Source of the DNA: JAHEFU01 sp041395205
GTDB lineage: Bacteria > 4484-113 > JAFGCY01
Assembly: GCA_041395205.1 (NCBI GenBank)
Contig: JAWLAZ010000001.1
Location: 62,001 to 126,000, forward strand
Direction of reading: 5' to 3'
DNA: 64,000 bases
A program made the translations under genes and the position numbers. Below, in pieces: positions 1 through 9,627 of the stretch. Within the stretch, counting starts at the first letter, position 1; every line of letters begins with the position of its first letter. The notes below the pieces were generated by a model. That model saw nothing but the letters and a program-made list of their open reading frames with translations. It was not told the DNA's origin and searched no databases.

Positions 1-164
1 CTTAATTTGCGTAAAGCCAGCCGTTTTTACATCGGCCCCACTTTCAAAAACTTTAGGCCCGCGTTAGATTTTCCCTGCGGGCAGTTCCCCTGGTTGCCTG
101 GCAACGAGGAAGTTGCCAGTGGGGATCCCGCTATCCCTTTCGCACGTTCAAGGAGGAATGTGTA

Positions 165-2876
165 ATGAGTGTCACACGTATCTACCAGAACCCGCTGGCG
201 ATCAATGCCAACCGGAATCTGAAGATCACCGGAATGAACATCTCCAAGTCATTGGAGCGACTGTCCTCCGGTTTGCGAATCAACCGTGCCGCTGACGACG
301 CAGCGGGACTGACAATCAGTGAGAAGTTGCGCAGCCAGATCCGCGGCCTGAACCGCGCCAGCACCAACGCGCTGGACGGCATCTCCCTGATCCAGACGGC
401 GGAGGGTGCCCTCAATGAGACGCACTCGATCCTGCAGCGCATGCGTGAGCTGTCGGTGCAGGCCTCCAACGGCATCTACACCGCCAATGACCGCCAGGCG
501 ATCCAGTCCGAGGTCGGGCAGCTGATCGATGAGATCAACCGCATCTCCGACACCACGGAGTTCAACACCAAGACCCTGCTCGACGGCACGCTCGGTGCGC
601 TGATCTCCACGGACGACTTCACCAAGGTCCGTGCGGCGGTGGTCGGCAATGTCGGCAACGGCGGCAACTTCGTGCTGCGCGCCGCGGCCCTCGACACCGG
701 CCAGCTGCAGGTCCAGAAGACCGATGTGTTCTCCACGGTGCAGGCCGCGGATGCCGTCGGCTCCATCAACTACGCCAAGACCTACCGTGCCGATGTCGAC
801 ATCGCCACGGCCAGTGTCAACGGCGTGGGCCAGACCGGGATCTACCAGGTCGAGGTGATCAACGATGCCAACGGTTCCACCGCGGTGCAGAGCACCGTGG
901 ATGCGACCTTCCGCATCAGCGGCGCCTCACTGGCGGGTGGGGCCCTGAGCCTCGGGCGCAGCCTGCAGGCCGAGGAGCTGACCGTCGGCGACAAGATCCT
1001 GCTGACCGTCAACACCCAGAGCGGCGTGAACACGGTCTCGATCGTGCTCGGCAGCCTCGGCACGGACATGGACAGCCTGGCGGGCCTGCTGAGCACGGCG
1101 CTCAACAACGGCCTGGCGAATGTCTCGAACGTGACATTCAATGCCACGGGGCAGTTCAGCATCAACGTCTCCAACGGCGGCTCCACGCTCTCCGTGATCA
1201 GCACGCAGTTCGTGGACGTGGACGGCAGCGGTTCGGACTTCTACATCAGCTTCGGCAGCAGTGGGGCCTCCAATGCCTTCTACAGCGCGGTGCAGTACAG
1301 CTTCTTCAACAACGGCAGCTCGACCTCGGGCAGCCTGGCGCGGGCCGGCGGTGCGAGCATCAGCGGCCAGTACTTCTCGATCGGTGATGCCAACACCGGC
1401 ACGATCGGGATCCGGCTGGATGTGCGCTACGACTTCAGCAGCGTGAGCCTGGCCGGTGCCAACGCCACGGACACGCTGAAGTGGGAACGCTTCACCGGTG
1501 GCAACAGCCTGCAGGAGTACGGTTCGGTCTGGCAGGACGGCGCGGCGGTCACGAACGGGACCTTCCTCGTCAGCGCGATCTCGGAGCGCACCTACGCGAT
1601 CTTCGAGTTTGACAACCAGGCCTACACGAGTCTCTCCAGCGGCGGGATCGACCAGGACGTGGCCCTGCTCACGGCGCGCGGCGCGCGCATGAGCAATGTC
1701 AACGGCGACCAGACCTTCTCGATCGCCGTGGCCTTCGAGGGCGCGGTCGGCACGAACCTCGAGAACATCCACTTCGCCGTGGACGGCATCCTGCAGAGCG
1801 GTGAGACGGCGACCTTCAACATCAGCACCAACAACGTGCTGACGGCGGACCAGCTCAATACCCTTGCCAGCCTCAACCGCTTCCAGGAGTTCGGCGTGTT
1901 CAACGGCCGGGACAGCGTGGAGCTGACGCTCTACCTGCGCGGATCCTCCCAGACCACCACCGTCAACCTCACGAAGAATGACACCTTCGAGGACATGGCC
2001 GGCAAGATCAGCCTGGCGATGTACAACCCGGATGGGACGGGGATCATCACGAGCGGGATCATCAACCCGCAGCAGATCCCGGATCTCGTGCATGTCAACA
2101 CGGTCGGCATGGCCAAGGGCACGATGTCCATCACCACGGCGGTTCCGGGTGCGGAGATCGTCTTCGCCGGCGATGAAAGCCTGCTGAAGGCACTCTCGCT
2201 CGTGGAGATCCAGGAAGGCGAGGCCCCGGTCTACTCGATCAATGCCTTCAACATCGAGAAGAACCAGGAAGTCGGCAGCGTGATCGTGCGTTCCAACGAG
2301 ATCAACGGCCTGCTGCCCGGCGTGAAGCTGTTCTTTGACAACACGCTCGGGCTCAAGCTGGATCCCCAGCCGCCGGTGAATGACGCGAACAACCTCACGA
2401 GCTTCGCCTACCAGCAGCCCAACGAGCGGCCGGACATCTCGCTCTCCGGCAGCATCGAGAGCTTCTTCGTGCACGTCGCCCCGCGCGACTTCACCCTGCA
2501 GATCGGTGCCAACCAGGGCCAGACCATCGACACCTTCCTCTCCGACATGAGCGCCGAGGCGCTCGGGGTGGAGGGCCTGGTGGTCGTGACGAGCGACCTG
2601 GCCCAGGAGAGCATCAGCATCGTTGACCATGCTATCAGCAAGGTCAGCAGCGAACGCTCACGGCTCGGTGCAATCCAGAACCGTCTGGAAAGCACGATCC
2701 GCAACCTGGATGTGAGTGCGGAGAACCTGACCTCGTCAGAGAGCCGCATCCGCGATGTGGACGTGGCGCTCGAGACGATCGCCAGTACGAGGAACCAGAT
2801 CCTGCTGCAGGCTGGTGTGGCTGCGATGGCCCAGGCCAACCAGCTCCCTCAGAACATGCTGCAGCTTCTGAGGTAG
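165..2876 (+). CDS. Giant flagellin, copy 1
   Basis: Flagellar filament subunit of 903 aa, exported by the flagellar type III system. The first ~145 residues are the D0/D1 helices (RINRAADDAAGL at 38-49, then the ELSVQA and DEINRIS segments), and the last ~90 are the returning D1/D0 helices ending in a Q-rich LPQNMLQLLR tail. Between them lie about 650 residues rich in Gly, Ser, Thr and Asn that must form surface-exposed D2/D3-like domains. Ordinary flagellins have about 270-500 residues. The start is fixed by AAGGAGGA at 150-157, 7 nt before ATG. First of four tandem paralogues, each behind the same leader ACGTTCAAGGAGGAATGTG, and it ends at its own terminator. No typical cysteine or secretion signal peptide, as expected for flagellin. 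Confidence 0.96.
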   Translation: MSVTRIYQNPLAINANRNLKITGMNISKSLERLSSGLRINRAADDAAGLTISEKLRSQIRGLNRASTNALDGISLIQTAEGALNETHSILQRMRELSVQASNGIYTANDRQAIQSEVGQLIDEINRISDTTEFNTKTLLDGTLGALISTDDFTKVRAAVVGNVGNGGNFVLRAAALDTGQLQVQKTDVFSTVQAADAVGSINYAKTYRADVDIATASVNGVGQTGIYQVEVINDANGSTAVQSTVDATFRISGASLAGGALSLGRSLQAEELTVGDKILLTVNTQSGVNTVSIVLGSLGTDMDSLAGLLSTALNNGLANVSNVTFNATGQFSINVSNGGSTLSVISTQFVDVDGSGSDFYISFGSSGASNAFYSAVQYSFFNNGSSTSGSLARAGGASISGQYFSIGDANTGTIGIRLDVRYDFSSVSLAGANATDTLKWERFTGGNSLQEYGSVWQDGAAVTNGTFLVSAISERTYAIFEFDNQAYTSLSSGGIDQDVALLTARGARMSNVNGDQTFSIAVAFEGAVGTNLENIHFAVDGILQSGETATFNISTNNVLTADQLNTLASLNRFQEFGVFNGRDSVELTLYLRGSSQTTTVNLTKNDTFEDMAGKISLAMYNPDGTGIITSGIINPQQIPDLVHVNTVGMAKGTMSITTAVPGAEIVFAGDESLLKALSLVEIQEGEAPVYSINAFNIEKNQEVGSVIVRSNEINGLLPGVKLFFDNTLGLKLDPQPPVNDANNLTSFAYQQPNERPDISLSGSIESFFVHVAPRDFTLQIGANQGQTIDTFLSDMSAEALGVEGLVVVTSDLAQESISIVDHAISKVSSERSRLGAIQNRLESTIRNLDVSAENLTSSESRIRDVDVALETIASTRNQILLQAGVAAMAQANQLPQNMLQLLR

Positions 2877-2919
2877 TCACCCTTAAGTTCCGCAGCATCT
2901 CACTGGACGAGTGAGCAGC

Positions 2920-2951
2920 GCCCCCGGGCCCTGGCCCGGGGGCTTTTCTTC
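2920..2951 (+). terminator. Intrinsic terminator of flagellin copy 1
   Basis: Perfect 11-bp stem GCCCCCGGGCC / GGCCCGGGGGC with a 2-nt loop, followed by TTTTCTTC. It lies 43 bp after the flagellin stop, so copy 1 is probably a monocistronic unit. Confidence 0.9.
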
Positions 2952-2954
2952 AGG

Positions 2955-3030
2955 GATCGGGGACCAGGGACCCGGGATCAGTTTTCAATCTGCCAACTTC
3001 TGATCCCTGGTACCAGGTCCCAGGTCCCTG
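2955..3030. repeat. GGGACC heptad-type inverted repeat between flagellin genes
   Basis: A GGGGACCAGGGACC stretch is followed about 20 bp later by its near complement (CTGATCCCTGGTACCAGG), giving a hairpin with arms near 2960-2981 and 3000-3021. The GGGACC(A/G)G word recurs at 6206-6243, 9210-9290, 36836-36847, 42823-42849 and 58757-58790, always between genes. The rest of the 490-bp gap up to flagellin 2 holds the palindrome ACCGATATCGGT near 3138-3149 and no convincing gene. Confidence 0.6.
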
Positions 3031-3367
3031 TTTTTCTGACTTTCCGGCTGAAATCGAAACTAAATCCGGTCCATTTCCGCGAGCCCGTTGCCAATATTCC
3101 ATCGGGTGTTCCGTGGATTTTCACTGCGGCTGAATCTCCACCGATATCGGTTGCCGGTTGCGGCGATGGGTTCCTTCACTTCCGGCCCGCTGTGGGCTCC
3201 CCTGTTGCTTGCCTCATTGCCCAGGTCTCCCCGGCGCATATATCGGCGCGGATTGCAGGCGCTTTAGTTTTCCGGTAAGTTTTTGCGCCGGGCAGCAGGA
3301 CCGAGTGTCAGAAATGGCAGGTGACGGCTGGCCGAGCACCCCGCCTACGTTCAAGGAGGAATGTGGC

Positions 3368-6082
3368 ATGAGTGTTTCTCGTATATATCAGAACCCGCTG
3401 GCGATCAACGCCAACCGTAACCTCAAGATCACGGGGATGAACATCTCCAAGTCCCTGGAGCGACTCTCCAGTGGTCTGAGGATCAACCGCGCCGCAGACG
3501 ACGCCGCCGGCCTCTCCATCAGTGAGAAGTTGCGCAGCCAGATCCGCGGCCTGAACCGCGCCAGCACCAACGCCCTGGACGGCATTTCGCTGATCCAGAC
3601 CGCGGAAGGCGCACTCAACGAGACGCACTCGATCCTGCAGCGCATGCGCGAGCTGAGTGTCCAGGCTGCCAACGGCATCTACACCGCCGGCGACCGCCAG
3701 GCCATCCAGCAGGAGGTCGGGCAGCTGATCGATGAGATCAACCGCATCTCCGACACCACGGAGTTCAACACCAAGACCCTGCTCGACGGAACGCTCGGCG
3801 CACTGATCTCCACCGACGACTTCACCAAGGTCCGTGCGGCGGTGGTCGGCAACGTCGGCAACGGCGGCAACTTCGTGCTGCGCGCCGCGGCGCTGGACAC
3901 CGGCCAGCTGCAGGTCCAGAAGACCGACGTGTTCTCCACGGTGCAGCAGGCTGATGCCGTCGGCAGGATCAACTATGCCAAGACCTACCGCGCCGATGTC
4001 GACATCGCCACCTCCAGCGTGAGCGGTGTGGGCCAGACCGGCATCTACCAGGTCGAGGTGATCAATGATGCCAACGGTTCCACCGCGGTGCAGAGCACCG
4101 TGGATGCGACCTTCCGCATCAGCGGCGCCTCGCTCAGCGGCGGCGGCCTCTCCGTCGGCCGCAACCTGCAGGCCGAGGAGCTGACCGTCGGCGACAAGAT
4201 CCTGCTGACCGTCAACACCCAGAGCGGCGTGCAGACCGTGAGCATCGTGCTCGGCAGCCTCGGCACCGACATGGACAGCCTGGCCGGCCTGATGAGCACC
4301 GCGCTCAACAACGGCATTGCCAACGTCTCCAACGTGACATTCACTGCCAACGGCACGTTCAGCATCAACGTCTCGAACGGCGGTTCCTCCCTTTCGATCA
4401 TCAGCACGCAGTTCGTGGACGTGGACGGCAGCGGTTCGGACTTCTACATCAGCTTCGATGCCGGCGGCACGTCCAACGCCTTCTACAGCGCCGTGCAGTA
4501 CAGCTTCTTCAACAACGGCAGCGCCACCTCCGGCAGCCTGGCACGCACCACCACGAGCGGCCAGTACTTCTCGATCGGCGATGCCAACACCGGGGCGGTC
4601 GGGATCCGCTTCGACGTGCGCCACGACTTCAGCCAGGTCAGCCTGGCCGGGGCCACGCAGACCGACACCCTGGAGTGGAGCCGCTACGGCGGTGGCAACA
4701 GCGTGCAGGAGTACGGCAAGGTCTGGCAGGAGGGTCCGGCGGTCACCAACGGGACCTTCATCGTCAGTGCGATCTCCGAGCGCACCTATGCGATCTTCGA
4801 GTTCGACAATGAGTCGTACACGAGCCTCGTGGCCGGCGGCGTGGACCAGGACGTGGCCCTGCTCACGGCCCGCGGCGCGCGCATGAGCAACATCAACGGC
4901 GACCAGACCTTCTCCGTCGCCGTGGCCTTCGAGGGCGCGGTCGGTACGAACCTGGAGAACATCCACTTCGCGGTGGACGGCATCCTGCAGAGCGGCGAGA
5001 CGGCGACCTTCAACGTCAGCACCAACAACGTGCTGACCGCGGACCAGCTCAACACGCTCTCCAGCCTCAACCGCTTCCAGGAGTTCGGTGTGTTCAACGG
5101 CCGGGACAGCGTGGAGCTGACGCTCTACCTGCGCGGCAGCAGCAACACCACCACCGTCAACCTCACGAAGAATGACACCTTCGAGGACATGGCCGGCAAG
5201 ATCAGCCTGGCGATGTACAACCCGGACGGTTCCGGGATCATCACGAGCGGAATCATCAACCCGCAGCAGATCCCGGACCTCGTGCATGTCAACACGGTCG
5301 GCATGGCCAAGGGCACGATGTCCATCACCACGGCGGTGCCGGGTGCGGAGATCGTGTTCGCCGGTGACGAGAGCATCCTGAAGGCCCTGTCCCTGATCGA
5401 GATCCAGGAGGGCGAGGCCCCGGTCTACTCGATCAATGCCTTCAACATCGAGAAGAACCAGGAAGTCGGCAGCGTGATCGTCAACTCCAACGAGATCAAC
5501 GGCCTGCTGCCCGGCGTGAAGGTCTTCTTTGACAACACGCTCGGGCTCAAGCTGGATCCCCAACCCCCGATCGCGGCCAACGGCGGCGGCACCAACAACC
5601 TGACGAGCTTCGGCTACCTGCAGCCCACCGAGCGCCCGAGCATCTCGCTCTCAGGCAACGTGGAGAGCTTCTTCATCCACGTCGCGCCGCGCGACTTCAC
5701 GCTGCAGATCGGTGCCAACCAGGGCCAGACCATTGACACCTTCCTCTCCGACATGAGCGCCGAAGCACTCGGCGTGGAGGGCCTGGTGGTCGTCACGAGC
5801 GACCTGGCCCAGGAGAGCATCAGCATCGTGGACCATGCCATCAGCAAGGTGAGTTCAGAGCGTTCCCGTCTCGGTGCAATCCAGAACCGTCTGGAAAGCA
5901 CGATCCGAAACCTGGACGTCAGTGCCGAGAACCTGACATCCTCCGAGAGCCGCATCCGCGACGTGGACGTGGCACTGGAGACGATCGCCAGCACCAGGAA
6001 CCAGATCCTGCTGCAGGCGGGCGTGGCGGCGATGGCCCAGGCCAACCAGCTGCCCAACCAGATGCTGCAGCTGCTGCGCTAG
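3368..6082 (+). CDS. Giant flagellin, copy 2
   Basis: Second intact flagellin, 904 aa, nearly identical to copy 1 in both terminal D0/D1 regions and very similar in the central variable part. Differences cluster in the middle, for example LARTTTSGQYF where copy 1 has LARAGGASISGQYF, and near the end of the insert (PIAANGGGTNN versus PVNDANN). The reading frame is open further upstream from a TTG, but AAGGAGGA at 3353-3360 with an 8-nt spacer points to the ATG at 3368. The conserved leader at 3347-3365 matches that of copy 1. Likely a filament subunit used together with, or in alternation with, its neighbours. Confidence 0.95.
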   Translation: MSVSRIYQNPLAINANRNLKITGMNISKSLERLSSGLRINRAADDAAGLSISEKLRSQIRGLNRASTNALDGISLIQTAEGALNETHSILQRMRELSVQAANGIYTAGDRQAIQQEVGQLIDEINRISDTTEFNTKTLLDGTLGALISTDDFTKVRAAVVGNVGNGGNFVLRAAALDTGQLQVQKTDVFSTVQQADAVGRINYAKTYRADVDIATSSVSGVGQTGIYQVEVINDANGSTAVQSTVDATFRISGASLSGGGLSVGRNLQAEELTVGDKILLTVNTQSGVQTVSIVLGSLGTDMDSLAGLMSTALNNGIANVSNVTFTANGTFSINVSNGGSSLSIISTQFVDVDGSGSDFYISFDAGGTSNAFYSAVQYSFFNNGSATSGSLARTTTSGQYFSIGDANTGAVGIRFDVRHDFSQVSLAGATQTDTLEWSRYGGGNSVQEYGKVWQEGPAVTNGTFIVSAISERTYAIFEFDNESYTSLVAGGVDQDVALLTARGARMSNINGDQTFSVAVAFEGAVGTNLENIHFAVDGILQSGETATFNVSTNNVLTADQLNTLSSLNRFQEFGVFNGRDSVELTLYLRGSSNTTTVNLTKNDTFEDMAGKISLAMYNPDGSGIITSGIINPQQIPDLVHVNTVGMAKGTMSITTAVPGAEIVFAGDESILKALSLIEIQEGEAPVYSINAFNIEKNQEVGSVIVNSNEINGLLPGVKVFFDNTLGLKLDPQPPIAANGGGTNNLTSFGYLQPTERPSISLSGNVESFFIHVAPRDFTLQIGANQGQTIDTFLSDMSAEALGVEGLVVVTSDLAQESISIVDHAISKVSSERSRLGAIQNRLESTIRNLDVSAENLTSSESRIRDVDVALETIASTRNQILLQAGVAAMAQANQLPNQMLQLLR

Positions 6083-6169
6083 GCATAATGGCAACCAGCC
6101 CAGCCGTACCGGGTCCATCAGACGGGCCGGACGGTGGGGAACTGCATCGCCGACTTAGGCGAGGGATGG

Positions 6170-6205
6170 AGCCCTCCGGGTGGAAACACCCGGGGGGCTT
6201 TTCCA
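6170..6205 (+). terminator. Intrinsic terminator of flagellin copy 2
   Basis: Stem AGCCCTCCGGGTG / CACCCGGGGGGCT (one G.T pair) with a GAAA loop at 6183-6186, followed by TTTTCC. It lies about 90 bp after the stop of flagellin 2. Confidence 0.88.
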
Positions 6206-6294
6206 TAGGGACAGGGGACCGGGGACCGGGGACCAGGTCCCTGCTTGACCACTGACCACTGACCACTCACCACTGACTACTGACTACTGACAAC
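6206..6294. repeat. Heptanucleotide tandem repeats
   Basis: Two adjacent heptad tracts: GGGGACC repeated about three times at 6212-6235, then CCACTGA-type units (with CTACTGA variants) at 6246-6294. They resemble the short tandemly repeated repetitive (STRR) heptamers known from cyanobacteria. Together with the terminator they fill most of the gap before copy 3; 6295-6424 is AT-richer, shows no gene and could hold the promoter of copy 3. Confidence 0.65.
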
Positions 6295-6447
6295 TATTCC
6301 ATTGCTAAATTACCCTGAATAATATTAGTCTTCTTATCAAGTTCCGGGAATGGATTGTTGACAACCGTTAGGCTTATGACAGACCGCTTCGGCCTTTAGC
6401 AAGCCGGGCCGGCCATAGCAAGCAACACGTTCAAGGAGGAATGTGTA

Positions 6448-9133
6448 ATGAGTGTCACACGTATCTACCAGAACCCGCTGGCGATCAATGCCAACCGGAA
6501 TCTGAAGATCACCGGAATGAACATCTCCAAGTCATTGGAGCGACTGTCCTCCGGTTTGCGAATCAACCGTGCCGCTGACGACGCAGCGGGACTGACAATC
6601 AGTGAGAAGCTGCGCAGCCAGATCCGCGGCCTCAACCGCGCCAGCACCAACGCGCTGGACATCTCCCCCTGATCAGACGGCGGAGGGTGCCCTCAATGGT
6701 GCCTCGATCTGCAGCGCATGCGTGAGCTGTCGGTGCAGGCACTCCAACGGCATCTACACCGCCAATGACCGCCAGGCGATCCAGTCCGAGGTCGGGCGGC
6801 TGATCGATGAGATCAACCATCTCCGACACCACGGAGTTCAACACCAAGACCCTGCTCGACGGCGCTCGGTGCGCTGATCTCCACGGACAACTTCCACCAG
6901 GTCCGTGCGGCGGTGGTCGGCAATGTCGGCAACGGCGGCAGCTTCGTGCTGCGCGCCGCAGCCCTCGACACCGGCCAGCTGCAGGTCCAGAAGACCGATG
7001 TGTTCTCCACGGTGCAGGCCGCGGATGCCGTCGGCTCCATCAGCACGCCAAGACCTACCGTGCCGATGTCGACATCGCCATGGCCAGTGTCAACGGCGTG
7101 GGCCAGACCGGGATCTACCAGGTCGAGGTGATCAACGATGCCAACGGTTCCACCACGCGGTGCAGGCACCGTGGTGCAGCCTTCCCATCAGCGGCGCCTC
7201 GCTGGCGGGTGGGGCCCTGAGCCTCGAGCGCAGCCTGCAGGCCGAGGAGCTGACCGTCGGCGACAAGATCCTGCTGACCGTCAACACCCAGAGCGGCGTG
7301 AGCGGTCTCGATCGTGCTCGGCGGCCTCGGCACGGACATGGACAGCCTGGCGGGCCTGCTGAGCACGGCGCTCAACAACGCAGCCTGGCGAATGTCTCGA
7401 ACGTGACATTCAATGCCACAGAGGCAGTTCAGCATCAACGTCTCCAACAGCCGTCCACGCTCTCCGTGATCAGCACGCAGTTCGTGGACGTGGACGGCAG
7501 CGGTTCGGACTTCTACATCAGCTTCGGCAGCAGTGGGGCCTCCAATGCCTTCTACAGCGCGGTGCAGTACGGCTTCTTCAGCTTGGCGGCAGCTCGACCT
7601 CGGGCGGCCTGGCGCGGGCCGGCGGTGCGAGCATCAGCGGCCAGTACTTCTCGATGGTGATGCCAACACCGGCACGATCGGGATCCGGCTGAATGTGCGC
7701 TACGACTTCAGCAGCGTGAGCCTGGCCGGTGCCCAACGCCACGGACACGCTGAAGTGGGAACCGCTTCACCGGTGGCAACAGCCTGCAGAATGCAGTTCC
7801 CGGTCTGGCAGGACGGCGCGGCGTGCACGGACGGGACCTTCCTCGTCAGCGCGATCTCAGAGCACACCGCGATCTTCGAGTTTGACAACCAGGCCTACAC
7901 AGTCTCCAGCCTGGCGGGATCGACCAGGACGGCCCTGCTCACGGCGCGCGGCGCATGAGCAATGTCAACGCGCGACCAGACCAGCCTCGATCTGCCGTGG
8001 CCTTCGAGGGCGCGGTCGGCACAGGCCTCGAGAACATCCACTTCGCCGTGGACGGCATCACGAAACGGTGGACGGCGACCTTTCAACATCAGCACCAACA
8101 ACGTGCTGACGGCGGACCAACTCCATGCCTTTACCAGCCTCAACCGCTTCCAGGAGTTCGGCGTGTTCAACGGCCGGGACGGCGTGAGCCCCGACGCTCT
8201 ACCTGCGCGGATCCTCCAGACCGCACCGTCAACCTCACGAAGAATGACACCTTCGAGGACGCTGGCCGGCAAGATCAGCCTGGCGATGTACAGCCCGGAT
8301 GGGACGAGGGATCATCACGAGCGGGATCATCAACCCGCAGCAGATCCAGATCTCGTGCATGTCAACACGGTCGGCATGGCCAAGGGCACGATGTCCATCA
8401 CCACGGCGGTTCCAGGTGCGGAGATCGTCTTCGCCGGCGGCGATGAAAGCCTGCTGAAGGCACTCTCGCTCGTGGAGATCCAGGAAGGCGGCGAATTGGT
8501 CTACTCGATCAATGCCTTCAACATCGAAGAACCAGGAAGTCGGCAGCGTGATCGTGCGTTCCAACGAGATCAACGGCCTGCTGCCCGGCGTGAAGCTGTT
8601 CTTTGACAACACGCTCAGGCTCAAGCTGGATCCCCAGCCGCCGGTGAATGACGCAGACCCTCACGAGCTTCGCCTACCAGCAGCCCAACGAGCGGCCGGA
8701 CATCTCGCTCTCCGGCAGCATCGAAGGCTTCTTCGTGCACGTCGCCCCGCGCGACTTCACCCTGCAGATCGGTGCCAACCAGGGCCAGACCATCGACACC
8801 TTCCTCTCCGACATGAGCGCCGAGGCGCTCGGGGTGGAGAGCGCAGGTGGTCGTGATTGAGCGACCTGGCCCAGGAGAGCATCAGCATCGTTGACCATTA
8901 TCAGCAGGGTCAGCAGCGAACGCTCACGGCTCGGTGCAATCCAGAACCGTCTGGAAAGCACGATCCGCAACCTGGATGTGAGTGCGGAGAACCTGACCTC
9001 GTCGAAGCCGCATCCGCACGATGTGGACGTGGCGCTCAGGACGATGCGCCAGTACGAGGAACCAGATCCCAGGCTGGTGTGGCTGCGATGGCCCAGGCCG
9101 GCAACCCTCAGAACATGCTGCAGCTTCTGGTGA
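6448..9133 (+). pseudogene. Flagellin copy 3, frameshifted throughout (or misassembled)
   Basis: Starts exactly like copy 1 behind the same AAGGAGGA leader (6427-6445) and is intact for about 70 codons. It then breaks where copy 1 has CTGGACGGCATC and this copy has CTGGACATC. Fragments of the flagellin sequence follow in all three frames to the C-terminal QLL region near 9130. Stems of its terminator are also damaged (9174-9203). As written it cannot make flagellin. If the errors come from sequencing, the true product is a near copy of flagellin 1. Confidence 0.85.
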
Positions 9134-9173
9134 GTCACCCTTAAGTTCCGCAGCATCTCACTGGACGAGTGAG

Positions 9174-9203
9174 CAGCGCCCCCGGGCCCTGGCGGGGCTT
9201 TTT
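9174..9203 (+). terminator. Damaged copy of the copy-1 terminator
   Basis: GCCCCCGGGCC is intact, but the right arm, GGCCCGGGGGC in copy 1, is shortened to GGCGGGGC before the T-run. The damage matches that in the flanking flagellin copy. Confidence 0.6.
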
Positions 9204-9627
9204 CTTCAGGGATCGGGGACCAGGGACCCGGGATCAGTTTTCAATCTGCCAGCTTCTGATCCCTGGTACCAGGTCCCGGGTCCCCTGTTTTCCTGACTTT
9301 CCGGCTGAAATCGAAACTAAATCCGGTCCCCATTTCCGCGAGCCCGTTGCCAATATTCCATCCAGATTGTTCCGTGGATTTTCACTGCGGCTGAATCTCC
9401 ACCGATATCGGTTGCCGGTTGCGGCGATGGGTTCCTTCACTTCCGGCCCGCTGTGGGCTCCCTGTTGCTTGCCTCATTGCCCAGGTCTCCCCGGCGCATA
9501 TATCGGCGCGGATTGCAGGCGCTTTAGTTTTTCCGGTAAGTTTTTGCGCCGGGCAGCAGGACGCCGAGTGTCAGAAATGGCAGGTGACGGCTGGCCGAGC
9601 ACCCCGCCTACGTTCAAGGAATGTGGC

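Noticed and set aside
93..117. Sigma-54 promoter before flagellin 1 (TGGC...TTGC)
   Set aside because: GG-to-GC spacing is 15 instead of 12 bp; the words form a small inverted repeat instead.
3118..3149. Sigma-28 promoter before flagellin 2 (TTTTCA...ACCGATAT)
   Set aside because: Only loosely like TAAA-N15-GCCGATAA and not repeated before the other copies at a fixed distance.
3308..5563. Very long open frames (about 570-790 codons) antisense to the flagellins, also at 927-2630 and 9571-11949
   Set aside because: They follow the flagellins' codon bias (GC-rich third positions), have no ribosome binding sites or recognisable domains, and shadow the strong sense genes.
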